DNA from: Roseburia sp.
Lineage (GTDB): Bacteria > Bacillota > Clostridia > Lachnospirales > Lachnospiraceae
Assembly: GCA_019421345.1 (NCBI GenBank)
Contig: JAHZFL010000006.1
Location: 67,046 to 131,045 of the forward strand
Reading direction: 5' to 3'
Length of the DNA stretch: 64,000 nucleotides
Position numbers and translations under genes: made by a program. Shown in pieces: positions 8,576 through 17,139 of the stretch. Position 1 is the first letter of the stretch. Each line of letters opens with the position of its first letter. The notes beneath the pieces were generated by a model, which saw only the letters and a list, made by a program, of their open reading frames with translations, was not told where the DNA came from and did not search any database.

Positions 8576-9979
8576 ATGAAAATCAAAAAAACTATGGCAC
8601 TTTTTATGGCAGCAGTGCTGGGAACGGCTGCACTGACAGGCTGCGGCAGCAGCGCAGGGGAAGCAGAGGCGCCGGCAACGGAGACAGATGCCGCAGGCGG
8701 GACGCTGGAGGTTGAATTTTGGACAGCTCCGCAGCAGGTGCAGTATGCATTCTGGGAGAGCAAGGCACAGGCGTTTAACGAGACGAACACACAGGTCAAC
8801 GGTCAGACCGTGCAGGTGAAGGTACAGATGATGCCGGAGTCTCCGTCTTCCGAGGCCGGCATCCAAAACGCGATTGCGACAGGAACAGCACCGGCGGTTT
8901 CTGAAAATATCAACAGAGGTTTTGCGGCAACATTGGCGGCGTCAGACGCGGTGTATGATTTGTCGCAGGAGGACTGGTTTAATGAGGTTGTTGAGGCGCG
9001 TCAGATGGGCGATACGATGGACAGTTGGGCGATCAACGGCGGACAGTATGTATTTCCCGTTTATGTAAATCCGATGGTATGGCAGTGGAACATGGATGCG
9101 CTTGCTGTTTTTGGATATAGCGAGGCGCCGACGACGGTTGCCGACTTACAGGACATCATGTCTCAGTGGGAGGATAAGTCCGAGGAGCTTGCGGCAGTCG
9201 GTGTGACACATTCCTTCTACCGTCCGTCCTTGACACGTTCTGATCTGTACTATGACCGCTGGCATGATTTTATGATGCCGTATGATGCGATTTCACAGGG
9301 AAAAACAATCGTTGAGGGCAGCACACTTACCATGGATAAAGAAAGTGCAGTCAAAGCAATGGAGGTGATCGGCACATTTGGAAACACAATTCAGCAGGGC
9401 GAGCTTTCCAGCATCTGGACAGAGGGAACACCGTCGGTGCTTGTGACGATCAATGCGCCGTGGGAAATCTCCCTGTATCAGGAAAATAATAAGGTTTACG
9501 GCGAGGATTATATTTACGGACCGGCATTGGTGGAGAAGGAGGGCGATACGCCGTATTGCTTTGCGGATTCTAAGGGCTTAACCTTCTATAAGACAGAGAA
9601 TATTTCTGAGGACGAGCATCAGGGAGCGGTAGAATTTGTAAAATGGGTTTATAATGCCGAAAATTCCGCGCAGACAGACCTTGAGTGGACGCAGGCAACA
9701 ATGATGCTTCCGGTTAGAGGCGATTTAAATGAGAATGAGACGTTTGCGGGAATTATGAGTGAAAACCCGGAGCTTGCCGCATTGGCGCAGTGGGTGCCGT
9801 ATGCGATGCCGGGACTTGCAAGCGATAAGGATGCAGACATATGGACCGCATTTACCGAGGCGGCGATGGCTCCCTACATCAATGAGACGGTAGGTGCAAA
9901 GCCGGGCGAAGCGCCGGATGCAACGTCTTATGTGGAAGCAGGTATGGAAGCAATGAAATCGGCGGGAGGACTTTCTTAA
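8576..9979 (+). CDS. ABC sugar importer, solute-binding lipoprotein
   Basis: Extracellular substrate-capture subunit of a carbohydrate ABC importer (family 1, MalE-like), 467 aa. It has a lipoprotein signal with a hydrophobic core (MALFMAAVLGTAA) and lipobox LTGC, so it is anchored outside the membrane. The mature part starts with the acidic, Ala-rich linker usual in these proteins, then VEFWTAPQQ, typical of sugar-binding proteins. ATG 8576 follows GAGGAGG at the correct distance; an upstream in-frame start at 8549 would place charged residues before the signal. A strong hairpin after the gene probably lowers expression of the permeases relative to this subunit. The sugar is not identifiable; the GH130 neighbour suggests mannosides or related oligosaccharides. 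Confidence 0.9.
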   Translation: MKIKKTMALFMAAVLGTAALTGCGSSAGEAEAPATETDAAGGTLEVEFWTAPQQVQYAFWESKAQAFNETNTQVNGQTVQVKVQMMPESPSSEAGIQNAIATGTAPAVSENINRGFAATLAASDAVYDLSQEDWFNEVVEARQMGDTMDSWAINGGQYVFPVYVNPMVWQWNMDALAVFGYSEAPTTVADLQDIMSQWEDKSEELAAVGVTHSFYRPSLTRSDLYYDRWHDFMMPYDAISQGKTIVEGSTLTMDKESAVKAMEVIGTFGNTIQQGELSSIWTEGTPSVLVTINAPWEISLYQENNKVYGEDYIYGPALVEKEGDTPYCFADSKGLTFYKTENISEDEHQGAVEFVKWVYNAENSAQTDLEWTQATMMLPVRGDLNENETFAGIMSENPELAALAQWVPYAMPGLASDKDADIWTAFTEAAMAPYINETVGAKPGEAPDATSYVEAGMEAMKSAGGLS

Positions 9980-9990
9980 GCCAATCATAG

Positions 9991-10030
9991 GACGGACTGC
10001 GCAGAAGCGAAAAGGGCTGTGCAGTCCGTC
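9991..10030 (+). terminator. Hairpin between binding protein and permease genes
   Basis: A 14-bp stem GACGGACTGCGCAG/CTGTGCAGTCCGTC with one G-U pair and a 12-base loop, not followed by a T run. Such structures commonly stabilise the upstream message or partly terminate it, which would keep binding protein in excess over the permeases. Confidence 0.65.
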
Positions 10031-10052
10031 GCTGTAAGGAGCGTGGAAATAG

Positions 10053-10955
10053 ATGAAAAAGAAATTTAAGCTAAGTTCCGGCAAAAGGAAAGGGATCATC
10101 GGATGGCTTTTAAATACGCCGTACCTTGTTTACTCCCTTATTTTCTTTCTGATTCCGTTGCTGTGGGCGGCTTGGCTGTCCGTGATGGACTGGAATCTGA
10201 TGTCAAAAAACAAGACGTTTGTGGGACTTGATAATTTTAAAGCGTTATTCTCGGACGTCAAGGTACAGGCGGCATTTATCAACTCCTTCCGCTATCTCGT
10301 TCCGGTTGTGCTTCTCTGCTTTGCGGGAGGGCTTGTCATTGCCCTTTTGGTATCAAAGCTGCCGGATAAGATCAAAGGGGTTGCGGCGGTTCTGTTCTTT
10401 ATCCCGTATCTGACCTCAGGAGTTGCCACTTCCGTGGTTGTAAAATATTTTTTTAATTACAATTCGGTATTCAATCAGTTTTTAAGAGAGCATTTTAACC
10501 TGAATATCAACTGGCTGACAGATGAGCGGTTTGCGTTCTGGGTGATGGTATTTATCGTTGTGTGGAAAATGGCGGGGTATTATGCGCTGTTTATTTTATC
10601 GGGGATCGAGAGCATTGATACGGAGATCAATGAGGCTTGTGCGCTGGACGGCTCCTATGGTCTGCATAAGCTGATCCATGTGACGCTGCCGATGATCATG
10701 CCTACGCTGACAACGGTCGTTGTCCTGGCGGCAGGACTTGCTTTTGGTATTTATACAGAGCCTTATCTGCTGACAGGCGGCGGACCGAATCTCTCCACCA
10801 CTTCATGGCAGTTAGAAATTTACAATACCTCATTTACAAGATTCCAATCCGGCTACGGAGCGGCAATGGCGATTGCAAGCGCCGTGCAGATTTTCGTGAC
10901 GCTGCGCATCATCAACTTTATTACGGACAGGCTCAACCGCAGGTTTGGATATTAG
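10053..10955 (+). CDS. ABC sugar importer permease 1 (MalF/UgpA type)
   Basis: Membrane subunit of the sugar importer, 300 aa, with about six helices and a basic N-terminus. The cytoplasmic coupling loop is visible as EACALDGSYGLHKLIHVTLPMI, read as the EAA motif (EA-x2-LDG-x7-ITLP class) that contacts the ATPase. The start is ATG 10053 with an AAGGAG site 11 bases upstream. Permease 2 follows after 13 bases. No ATPase gene is in this locus, so the importer probably shares an MsmK/UgpC-type ATPase encoded elsewhere, as is common in Firmicutes. Confidence 0.9.
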   Translation: MKKKFKLSSGKRKGIIGWLLNTPYLVYSLIFFLIPLLWAAWLSVMDWNLMSKNKTFVGLDNFKALFSDVKVQAAFINSFRYLVPVVLLCFAGGLVIALLVSKLPDKIKGVAAVLFFIPYLTSGVATSVVVKYFFNYNSVFNQFLREHFNLNINWLTDERFAFWVMVFIVVWKMAGYYALFILSGIESIDTEINEACALDGSYGLHKLIHVTLPMIMPTLTTVVVLAAGLAFGIYTEPYLLTGGGPNLSTTSWQLEIYNTSFTRFQSGYGAAMAIASAVQIFVTLRIINFITDRLNRRFGY

Positions 10956-10968
10956 GAGGGGGAGACCT

Positions 10969-11796
10969 ATGAGAAAAAAGAAACTCAAGCTAAAAACAAT
11001 CGCCGTCGTGATCATAACATTGCTTTTGCTGGCGATTTCCCTGTTTCCGTTTTACTACATGATCGTACAATCCTTTACCGCTTGGGACATGGTAGATAAA
11101 ACATTGGTGCCGACGGGACTAACGCTCCGAAGCTATGAATATCTATTTGGCAGAGGCGGCGCGACAAATTCTATGATGTGGATCAAGGCGCTGTGGAACT
11201 CATTTCTCGTCTCCTTTCCCACCGCGGTAATTTCAGTTGCGGTAGGACTGGCGATCGGCTATTCCGTATCGAAAATGAAGTTTCGCGGTGAGCGGCTTAT
11301 CATGAATTCGCTGCTGTTTCAGATGTTCTTTCCGACCGTGATCTTACTTGTGCCAAGATACATGATCACGCGCTCCCTGACAAACAGCTATGCGGGAATG
11401 ATTTTGCCATTATGTATTTCTATCTGGGCAGTGTTTATGTATATCAACTACTTTAAGACGATACCAAACGATGTGTTTGAAGCAGCAAAGATTGACGGGG
11501 CAGGGAATCTGAAGATACTTTCTAAAATTGCGTTTCCGATTACAAAATCAGTCACAACGGTCGTATTTTTATCGATTTTTATGCAGCGCTGGAATGAGCT
11601 GATGTGGGACATGTTAATCTCCCCGGACCTCTCGATGCAGACATTGAATGTGCTGATTTCTACGCAATTTAAACCGATGGGAGCATTTCCGGGCCCGATG
11701 TATGCCGCCTCTGTTATTTTGACAATGCCAATTATTTTACTGTTTCTTGCATTCTCAAAATACTTTAAAGAGGGTATCAGCTTTATGCTCAAATAA
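10969..11796 (+). CDS. ABC sugar importer permease 2 (MalG/UgpE type)
   Basis: Second membrane subunit of the importer, 275 aa with about six helices. The coupling loop reads VFEAAKIDGAGNLKILSKIAFPI, a clear EAA motif. ATG 10969 follows AGGAGGGGGAG; the in-frame start at 10945 overlaps permease 1 and has no site of its own. The N-terminal run of Lys/Arg before the first helix fits the positive-inside rule. The GH130 gene begins 22 bases after the stop, so the operon continues into the degradative enzyme. Confidence 0.9.
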   Translation: MRKKKLKLKTIAVVIITLLLLAISLFPFYYMIVQSFTAWDMVDKTLVPTGLTLRSYEYLFGRGGATNSMMWIKALWNSFLVSFPTAVISVAVGLAIGYSVSKMKFRGERLIMNSLLFQMFFPTVILLVPRYMITRSLTNSYAGMILPLCISIWAVFMYINYFKTIPNDVFEAAKIDGAGNLKILSKIAFPITKSVTTVVFLSIFMQRWNELMWDMLISPDLSMQTLNVLISTQFKPMGAFPGPMYAASVILTMPIILLFLAFSKYFKEGISFMLK

Positions 11797-11818
11797 TGAA
11801 AAGACGAGGAGAAAACAT

Positions 11819-12901
11819 ATGAAGATAAACAGATGTTCCGCAAATCCGCTGCTTGTGCCAAAGGATGTGAAGCCAAGCCGTCCCGATTTTCGCGTTGACG
11901 GTGTTTTCAACTGCGGTGTTGCGGAATATAACGGAGAAATACTGCTTTTGTGCCGTGTGGCGGAGTCGGTTCAATGTGACGACCCGAATATCTTAAAAAT
12001 TCCGGTTGTCGTGGAGCGTGACGGAAAAGACGTGCTCGATATTGTCACTTATGTGAAATCGGAGCATCCCGAACTTGATTTTTCGGATTCCAGACATGTG
12101 GATCTGGTAGGAGCGAAGCGAAAAAAATGCATGAACCTCACATCGCTTTCGCATCTTAGACTGGCAAGAAGCAAGGATGGAATACATTTTACCGCAGAGG
12201 ATGCGCCGGCGATCTTCCCGACAGCACAGGAGGAAGGCTGGGGAATGGAGGACCCCCGCATTACGCAGATCGGCGATACCTATTATATCAATTACACCTC
12301 CGTGACAAAAAACGGTGCGGCGACGTCGCTTATTTGCACGAAGGATTTTGTAACCTATGAGCGGATGGGAATTATTTTTGCGCCGGAAAACAAAGACGTA
12401 ACTATTTTTCCTGAAAAAATCGGTGGGAAATATGTTGCGTTCAACCGTCCTGTGCCCTGCGGGATCGGAGATCCGGAAATGTGGATCGCCAGATCGCCGG
12501 ACTTGATTCATTGGGGCGAGCAAAAGCATTTCTGCGGGCTGTCCGGTTCGGCGGAAGCGCGATGGGATAACGGAAGGATCGGAGGCGGAGCAGTTCCGTT
12601 TAAAACGGAAAAAGGATGGGTGAAGATTTACCATGCGGCAGATCAAAATGACAGATATTGTCTGGGCGCCTTTCTTTTGGATGAAAAAGACCCTTCCAGG
12701 GTATTGGCAAAGACGGCGCAGCCGATTCTTCAGCCGGAAGAAGCATATGAAAAGCAGGGCTTTTTCGGCAACGTGGTATTTACCTGCGGCTGTTTGGTGA
12801 AGGATGATACGGTCATCATTTATTACGGCGCGGCGGATGATAAAATATGCAGAGCGGATATTGAGCTAAGCGAGCTGTTTGCCGCAATGGAATATTTGTA
12901 A
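11819..12901 (+). CDS. GH130 family glycoside phosphorylase/hydrolase
   Basis: Cytoplasmic five-bladed propeller enzyme, 360 aa. The start CSANPLLVPKD, the segment VFNCGVAEYNGEILLLCRVAE and the GMEDPRI motif with the catalytic-region Asp identify GH130. Most characterised members phosphorolyse or hydrolyse beta-mannosides (for example beta-1,4-mannosyl-GlcNAc or mannooligosaccharides). The exact subfamily cannot be fixed here, so phosphorylase versus hydrolase is left open. ATG 11819 follows GAGGAGAAAA. It is the last gene of the importer operon; the LacI gene has its own promoter 30 bases on. Confidence 0.85.
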   Translation: MKINRCSANPLLVPKDVKPSRPDFRVDGVFNCGVAEYNGEILLLCRVAESVQCDDPNILKIPVVVERDGKDVLDIVTYVKSEHPELDFSDSRHVDLVGAKRKKCMNLTSLSHLRLARSKDGIHFTAEDAPAIFPTAQEEGWGMEDPRITQIGDTYYINYTSVTKNGAATSLICTKDFVTYERMGIIFAPENKDVTIFPEKIGGKYVAFNRPVPCGIGDPEMWIARSPDLIHWGEQKHFCGLSGSAEARWDNGRIGGGAVPFKTEKGWVKIYHAADQNDRYCLGAFLLDEKDPSRVLAKTAQPILQPEEAYEKQGFFGNVVFTCGCLVKDDTVIIYYGAADDKICRADIELSELFAAMEYL

Positions 12902-12929
12902 GGATGCCAGGCAAATTCTTTTACTACTA

Positions 12930-12959
12930 TTGAAAATTGATTTCGTGATAGGGTAAAAT
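12930..12959 (+). promoter_or_regulatory. Promoter of the lacI-type gene
   Basis: TTGAAA (12930-12935), an 18-base spacer and TAAAAT (12954-12959), giving a short leader before the ATG at 12987. The sequence just upstream (TTTTACT then TTGAAAATT) loosely resembles the importer operator motif and might allow self-control. Confidence 0.6.
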
Positions 12960-12986
12960 AAAGGCGGCAAAGGGGGAGAACATAAG

Positions 12987-14012
12987 ATGAAAAGAAAGCG
13001 CGTGACAATGAAGGACATTGCGGAGAAGCTGGGGCTTTCCGTCAATGCGGTATCGCTGGCATTAAATGATCGGGCAGGAGTGGGAGAGGAGACAAGAAGG
13101 CTGATTCTTGACACTGCGGAGCAGATGGGGTATCTGGATTCATCCCCCGAATATATCCAGACATATTCCAACAAAAATATCTGTATTATGCTTAAGCACC
13201 GTTTTTTTCGGGATTTTAGGTTTTACGGAAGAATCCTCCTTGGCATCGAGGAGGAGGCGAAAAAGTCAGGCTATGATGTATTTATGAATTCCTTTGAGCG
13301 CGAGGAGATACCGGCGTGCGTGGAGAGCCGGAAGGTTTCGGGTATCATTGTTGTGGGGAAGGTGGAGGACGCCTTCCTTAGCCGGTTAAAAGGGTACGGA
13401 ATACCTGTGCTGCTAGTCGATCACAGATCCCTGGAGGAGCCGACAGACAGTGTAACGTCCGACAGCAGGCAGGGCGCATATCAGATGACTGCCTGCCTGT
13501 TGAACCGTGGGATTGAAAGGATCGGTTATTTTGGAGATATTGCGTATACGCCGAGCACCTTGGATCGTTTTCTGGGATTTTTGGAGGCGATGCAGCAGCA
13601 TCGAGGGCTTGGCAGTTTTAAAGAGAGTATGGCATATGTGGAGCGGTTTTCCGTGCTCTCAAATGTAGAGGATTTTGTCATTCATCAGGATGCGCAGGGG
13701 TTATATGAGGCGTTTGAGAGCATACCGGAAAAGCCAGATGTGCTGCTTTGCTCCAATGACGAGCTGGCAGTCTTTTTCATGCGCACGCTTCAGGGAAAGG
13801 GAATCCATATTCCAAGTGATCTTGGCATTGTGGGGTTTGATGACATTGAATTAAGCAGCATGGTAAGTCCGGCGCTCACGACTGTGCATGTTCAAAAGAA
13901 GATGATGGGAAAGCGGGCAATGCAGCGTCTGCTGCAGCGCATATCTCATCCCGGTGAAGAAATCGAGCATATCATTCTGGGCGTGCGGATCGTGGAGCGT
14001 GATTCTGTTTGA
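12987..14012 (+). CDS. LacI-family transcriptional regulator
   Basis: Sugar-responsive repressor, 341 aa. The N-terminal helix-turn-helix TMKDIAEKLGLSVNAVSLALN with hinge residues, followed by a periplasmic-binding-protein-like effector domain (residues about 60-341), is the LacI/GalR plan. Typical C-terminal elements SNDELAVFFMRTL and LGIVGFDDIELSSMVSPALTTV are present. It lies between the importer operon and the GH13 gene, so it most likely controls both, perhaps through the AATTCAAGTAA repeats near 7480. The effector is unknown. ATG 12987 has GGGGGAG 12 bases upstream, a slightly long spacing; no better start exists. Confidence 0.93.
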   Translation: MKRKRVTMKDIAEKLGLSVNAVSLALNDRAGVGEETRRLILDTAEQMGYLDSSPEYIQTYSNKNICIMLKHRFFRDFRFYGRILLGIEEEAKKSGYDVFMNSFEREEIPACVESRKVSGIIVVGKVEDAFLSRLKGYGIPVLLVDHRSLEEPTDSVTSDSRQGAYQMTACLLNRGIERIGYFGDIAYTPSTLDRFLGFLEAMQQHRGLGSFKESMAYVERFSVLSNVEDFVIHQDAQGLYEAFESIPEKPDVLLCSNDELAVFFMRTLQGKGIHIPSDLGIVGFDDIELSSMVSPALTTVHVQKKMMGKRAMQRLLQRISHPGEEIEHIILGVRIVERDSV

Positions 14013-14047
14013 TCATGCTTTGGCGCAGCATGGAAAAGAGGCGGTAT

Positions 14048-15679
14048 ATGGAAGAATGGTGGAAGAAAACAGTTTTTTATCAAATTTATATTCCAAGCTT
14101 TTGTGATGGCAATGGGGACGGGATCGGAGATTTTGCGGGGATCAAAGCCAAGCTTTCGTATTTGAAGGAGCTTGGGGTCGGCGGTATATGGCTCACGCCG
14201 TTTTATCCATCGCCGAAGGTGGATCAGGGGTATGACATCTCGGATTATTATGGGATCGATCCCACTTACGGCACGATGGAGGAATTTGAGGCGTTTCTTG
14301 ATGAGGCGCACAGGCTTGGCATCCGCGTGATCTCGGATATTGTGATCAATCATACCTCCACAGAGCATCCGTGGTTTTTGGAGGCGAGAGGCTCTGCGGC
14401 AAGTGAAAAACGAAATTGGTATATCTGGAAAAAGCCTAAAGCATCTGCCGCACAGAAGCTGCCGAACAACTGGGAATCCTTTTTCGGAGGGAGCGCGTGG
14501 GAATATGATGAGACCACCGGAGAATATTATTATCATTCCTTTGCCAAAGAACAGGCTGATTTAAACTGGGCTGAGCCGGAGGTAAAAAAAGCCGTTTTTC
14601 AGATGCTTGATTTTTGGGCAGAAAAAGGAATTGACGGTTTCCGTCTGGATGTGATCAATAATCTGACATTGACGGATTGTATGACAGACAACCCGTTGGA
14701 TGAGGATGGCAGTCAGATTCACAGATACGATGTGAATCAGGCGGGGATCCATGAATTTATGAAAGAGCTCAGACAAACGTTGTCGCAAAAGAGGGCGCTT
14801 TTTCTTGTCGGAGAGATCAGCAGTGACAGGCTTGCTGTCATTCATTCCTTTGTGGGAGACGGAGGGCTTGATACGACCTTTAACTTTAATCTGGGCAGTA
14901 TGGAGCGATTTGAGTTTGGGAGGCTGTATGGGGAGCTTCAAAAAATGACGGAATTGTATGGGCAGGAGCAGATGCCGACCATCTTTTTCGGCAGTCATGA
15001 TATGGCGAGATTTCCTTCGAGATTTCACTTTGATACGGCGCAGGTCAAAAATATGTTCACGCTGATGATGAGTTATCGGGCGATTCCCTTTATCTATTTT
15101 GGTGATGAGCTTGGGATGTGCAATTATGAATGCCGCAGCATCAGCGACGCGCGTGATATTCAGGGCATTCTTGCGTATCGGCAGGCGAAGGACGAGGGAA
15201 AAACCGAGGAGGAGGCGCTCCGTATCTTGAATGAAAAATCAAGAGATCATGGAAGAAATACCATGTACTGGGATGATTCTGCCAACGGCGGTTTTTCAAG
15301 CGCTGCTCCGTGGATTCCGTGTCAGAAGCAGCCCGGAGAAAGTGCGGCGCGGCAGATGAAAGATGAAGCATCCTTATATTCCTATGTCGCAAGGCTGACA
15401 CGCATCTGCACATCGGAGGAGGCACTGATCTTGGGAGCTTGTACTGTCGATGCGCCTGCGGAAGGAGCGCTTGTCTGCACGAGAGCCTATCAGAATACAG
15501 TCATATGGGCGGTGGTGAATTTCTCTGCGCAGGTGTTCGTGCTTGACGGTGCGGCAGACTTGCCTAAGGGGGCGGAACTTATGATCGCATCGCTCCCGGA
15601 GGCTGTGTGGGAAGAAGAAAGGAAGATAATGCTTGGCGCAAAAAGCAGCGCCATGTGGAAATATATAAAAGAAAAATAA
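14048..15679 (+). CDS. GH13 alpha-glucosidase (oligo-1,6-glucosidase-like)
   Basis: Cytoplasmic alpha-amylase superfamily enzyme, 543 aa, cleaving short alpha-glucosides. It has no signal peptide. The four GH13 regions are present: DIVINH (97-102), GFRLDVIN with nucleophile D201, LVGEIS with acid/base E256, and FFGSHD with H317/D318. The start WWKKTVFYQIYIPSFCDGNGDG and overall length fit the oligo-1,6-glucosidase/alpha-glucosidase group (GH13_31-like). ATG 14048 follows AAAGAGG at six bases; upstream starts at 14009 and 14030 are less well placed. It follows the LacI gene by 35 bases and is probably cotranscribed with it. The terminator at 15689 ends this unit. Confidence 0.9.
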   Translation: MEEWWKKTVFYQIYIPSFCDGNGDGIGDFAGIKAKLSYLKELGVGGIWLTPFYPSPKVDQGYDISDYYGIDPTYGTMEEFEAFLDEAHRLGIRVISDIVINHTSTEHPWFLEARGSAASEKRNWYIWKKPKASAAQKLPNNWESFFGGSAWEYDETTGEYYYHSFAKEQADLNWAEPEVKKAVFQMLDFWAEKGIDGFRLDVINNLTLTDCMTDNPLDEDGSQIHRYDVNQAGIHEFMKELRQTLSQKRALFLVGEISSDRLAVIHSFVGDGGLDTTFNFNLGSMERFEFGRLYGELQKMTELYGQEQMPTIFFGSHDMARFPSRFHFDTAQVKNMFTLMMSYRAIPFIYFGDELGMCNYECRSISDARDIQGILAYRQAKDEGKTEEEALRILNEKSRDHGRNTMYWDDSANGGFSSAAPWIPCQKQPGESAARQMKDEASLYSYVARLTRICTSEEALILGACTVDAPAEGALVCTRAYQNTVIWAVVNFSAQVFVLDGAADLPKGAELMIASLPEAVWEEERKIMLGAKSSAMWKYIKEK

Positions 15680-15688
15680 GAAAAGAAC

Positions 15689-15720
15689 GAAAGGACGCCA
15701 TGTTTTGCAGGCGTCCTTTC
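15689..15720 (+). terminator. Intrinsic terminator after the GH13 gene
   Basis: Perfect 11-bp stem GAAAGGACGCC/GGCGTCCTTTC with a 10-base loop. The 3' arm ends in CTTTC rather than a long T run, so efficiency may be moderate. Confidence 0.75.
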
Positions 15721-15760
15721 AAAAGCTTAAAAATAGTGACAAAATAGTAAGAACTGGAGA

Positions 15761-15842
15761 TTTCTTTTTTAAGGAAGTTCCGATATAATATACGGATAAA
15801 AAGAATCTCGGATTCTTGGGGAAACAGCCGCACAGGCGGCTG
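15761..15842 (+). promoter_or_regulatory. Promoter and two-hairpin leader of the GH16 gene
   Basis: A consensus TATAAT (15784-15789) lies 17 bases after a weak TTTCTT (15761-15766). The transcript would then carry AAGAATC-TCG-GATTCTT (15801-15817) and CAGCCGC-ACAG-GCGGCTG (15825-15842) just before the ribosome site. No known riboswitch consensus fits. The hairpins may stabilise the message. Confidence 0.6.
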
Positions 15843-15870
15843 AATATCATTGGGGAAAAGGAGAAGAAAC

Positions 15871-17112
15871 ATGCAAAAAAAGAGATGGAGCAAACAAATT
15901 GTACCTGTTTTGGCAGCCGCAGTCCTGCTGCCGTATGGAGCAGCAACCGTGGAGGCAGCGCCGCCGGAAAACGGAAACTGGACATTGCTTCCGGCAGCTT
16001 CGGACGAGTTTGATGGAACATCGCTGGATGCACAGAAGTGGAAGAACGGAATCTGGTATGATGTGACGACAGACCTTGCGTTTTGCCCGAATAACGTTTC
16101 GGTACGGGACGGAAATCTTGTGCTGACGGCAAAGAAGGAAGACTATAACGGAAAGCATTACACGGCGGGGGCTATAGAGTCAAAGTTTGATGTGCCGGGA
16201 ACTGCAAGCTATGTGGAGGTGCGTGCGAAGGCATTGGACAAAAATGCAAATGTGCTCAGCGCGATCTGGCTGCAGTCATCGCCGCTTACATGGGCGCTCA
16301 ATCCGAATCCTGAGATTGACATTATGGAGACATTTGATTACACAAAGATGACAAGCACCCTGCATACATGGCGTCAGAGCCCGTCGCTTCATTTGCAGAT
16401 GGGAACAAATGCGTGGAACACGGGATTGGAAGACATCAGTGCGGATTATCACACCTATGCGTTGGAGCGCAGAGACGGAAAGATGCGGTTTTATTTTGAC
16501 GGAAAGCTGGCATGGGAGAGAAGCAGTATAGAAGATTCCTTTACAGAGCTGTCCCGTCATATGGTGCTTAGTCTTGAGGGACATCTGGGAGCGCCGGTGG
16601 ATGAGCACCTGCCGGGAGAATTTTTGATCGATTATGTCAGAACCTATTATGACGGTGATTTTACAAAGGCTCCGGCAGACGGCGTATATCAGATCGTCAA
16701 CAGACAAAGCGGCAAGGCGCTTGATATTCCAAGCAGCGAAGCGGGAAGCAAGGCGCAGTTGGTGCAGAAGGATGTACAGAATGCAGGTACATGGAAGCTG
16801 CAAAAGCAGCCGGACGGCACTTGGACGATGATCAGCAGCGTGAACGGATATTGCGCAGATCTGTCGGCAGATGCATATGTGACGTCTAACGGAACGTCAG
16901 TGACACAGTATCCGTATCACGGCGAGTCCAATCAGAGGTGGTATCTGGTTCCGACAGAAGATGGGGCGTTTAAGATCATCTCTGCGCTTAGCGGAAAATC
17001 GCTGTGCGTCAAGGATGCTTCTATGCAGGAAAATGCTCCGATCATACAGTGGACATATGGCAATGACAATAGCGACACTAACGACGAATGGAAGTTTGTG
17101 CCGGTAAATTAA
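15871..17112 (+). CDS. Secreted GH16 endoglycanase with ricin-type lectin domain
   Basis: Extracellular beta-glycanase, 413 aa. A signal peptide (basic MQKKRWSKQ, hydrophobic core, cleavage near AATVEA about residue 29) precedes a GH16 jelly-roll domain (about 34-265). The catalytic signature EIDIME gives nucleophile E148, D150 and acid/base E153. A ricin-B-like beta-trefoil (CBM13-like, about 268-413) follows, with repeats of the form GVYQIVNRQSGKALDI. There is no LPXTG or membrane anchor, so it should be released. The GH16 subfamily (laminarinase, lichenase or galactanase type) cannot be set from sequence by eye. ATG 15871 follows AAAAGGAG. It could supply oligosaccharides to the importer, though it has its own promoter. 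Confidence 0.88.
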   Translation: MQKKRWSKQIVPVLAAAVLLPYGAATVEAAPPENGNWTLLPAASDEFDGTSLDAQKWKNGIWYDVTTDLAFCPNNVSVRDGNLVLTAKKEDYNGKHYTAGAIESKFDVPGTASYVEVRAKALDKNANVLSAIWLQSSPLTWALNPNPEIDIMETFDYTKMTSTLHTWRQSPSLHLQMGTNAWNTGLEDISADYHTYALERRDGKMRFYFDGKLAWERSSIEDSFTELSRHMVLSLEGHLGAPVDEHLPGEFLIDYVRTYYDGDFTKAPADGVYQIVNRQSGKALDIPSSEAGSKAQLVQKDVQNAGTWKLQKQPDGTWTMISSVNGYCADLSADAYVTSNGTSVTQYPYHGESNQRWYLVPTEDGAFKIISALSGKSLCVKDASMQENAPIIQWTYGNDNSDTNDEWKFVPVN

Positions 17113-17139
17113 TCAATAAACAGGGTGGAGAAAGAGAAG

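Noticed and set aside
15780..15786. CCGATAT as a sigma-28 -10 before the GH16 gene
   Set aside because: No TAAA-type -35 exists 15-16 bases upstream; the box overlaps a normal TATAAT.
15801..15842. Possible riboswitch in the GH16 leader
   Set aside because: Only two simple hairpins are present; no c-di-GMP, lysine, glycine or other riboswitch consensus could be matched.
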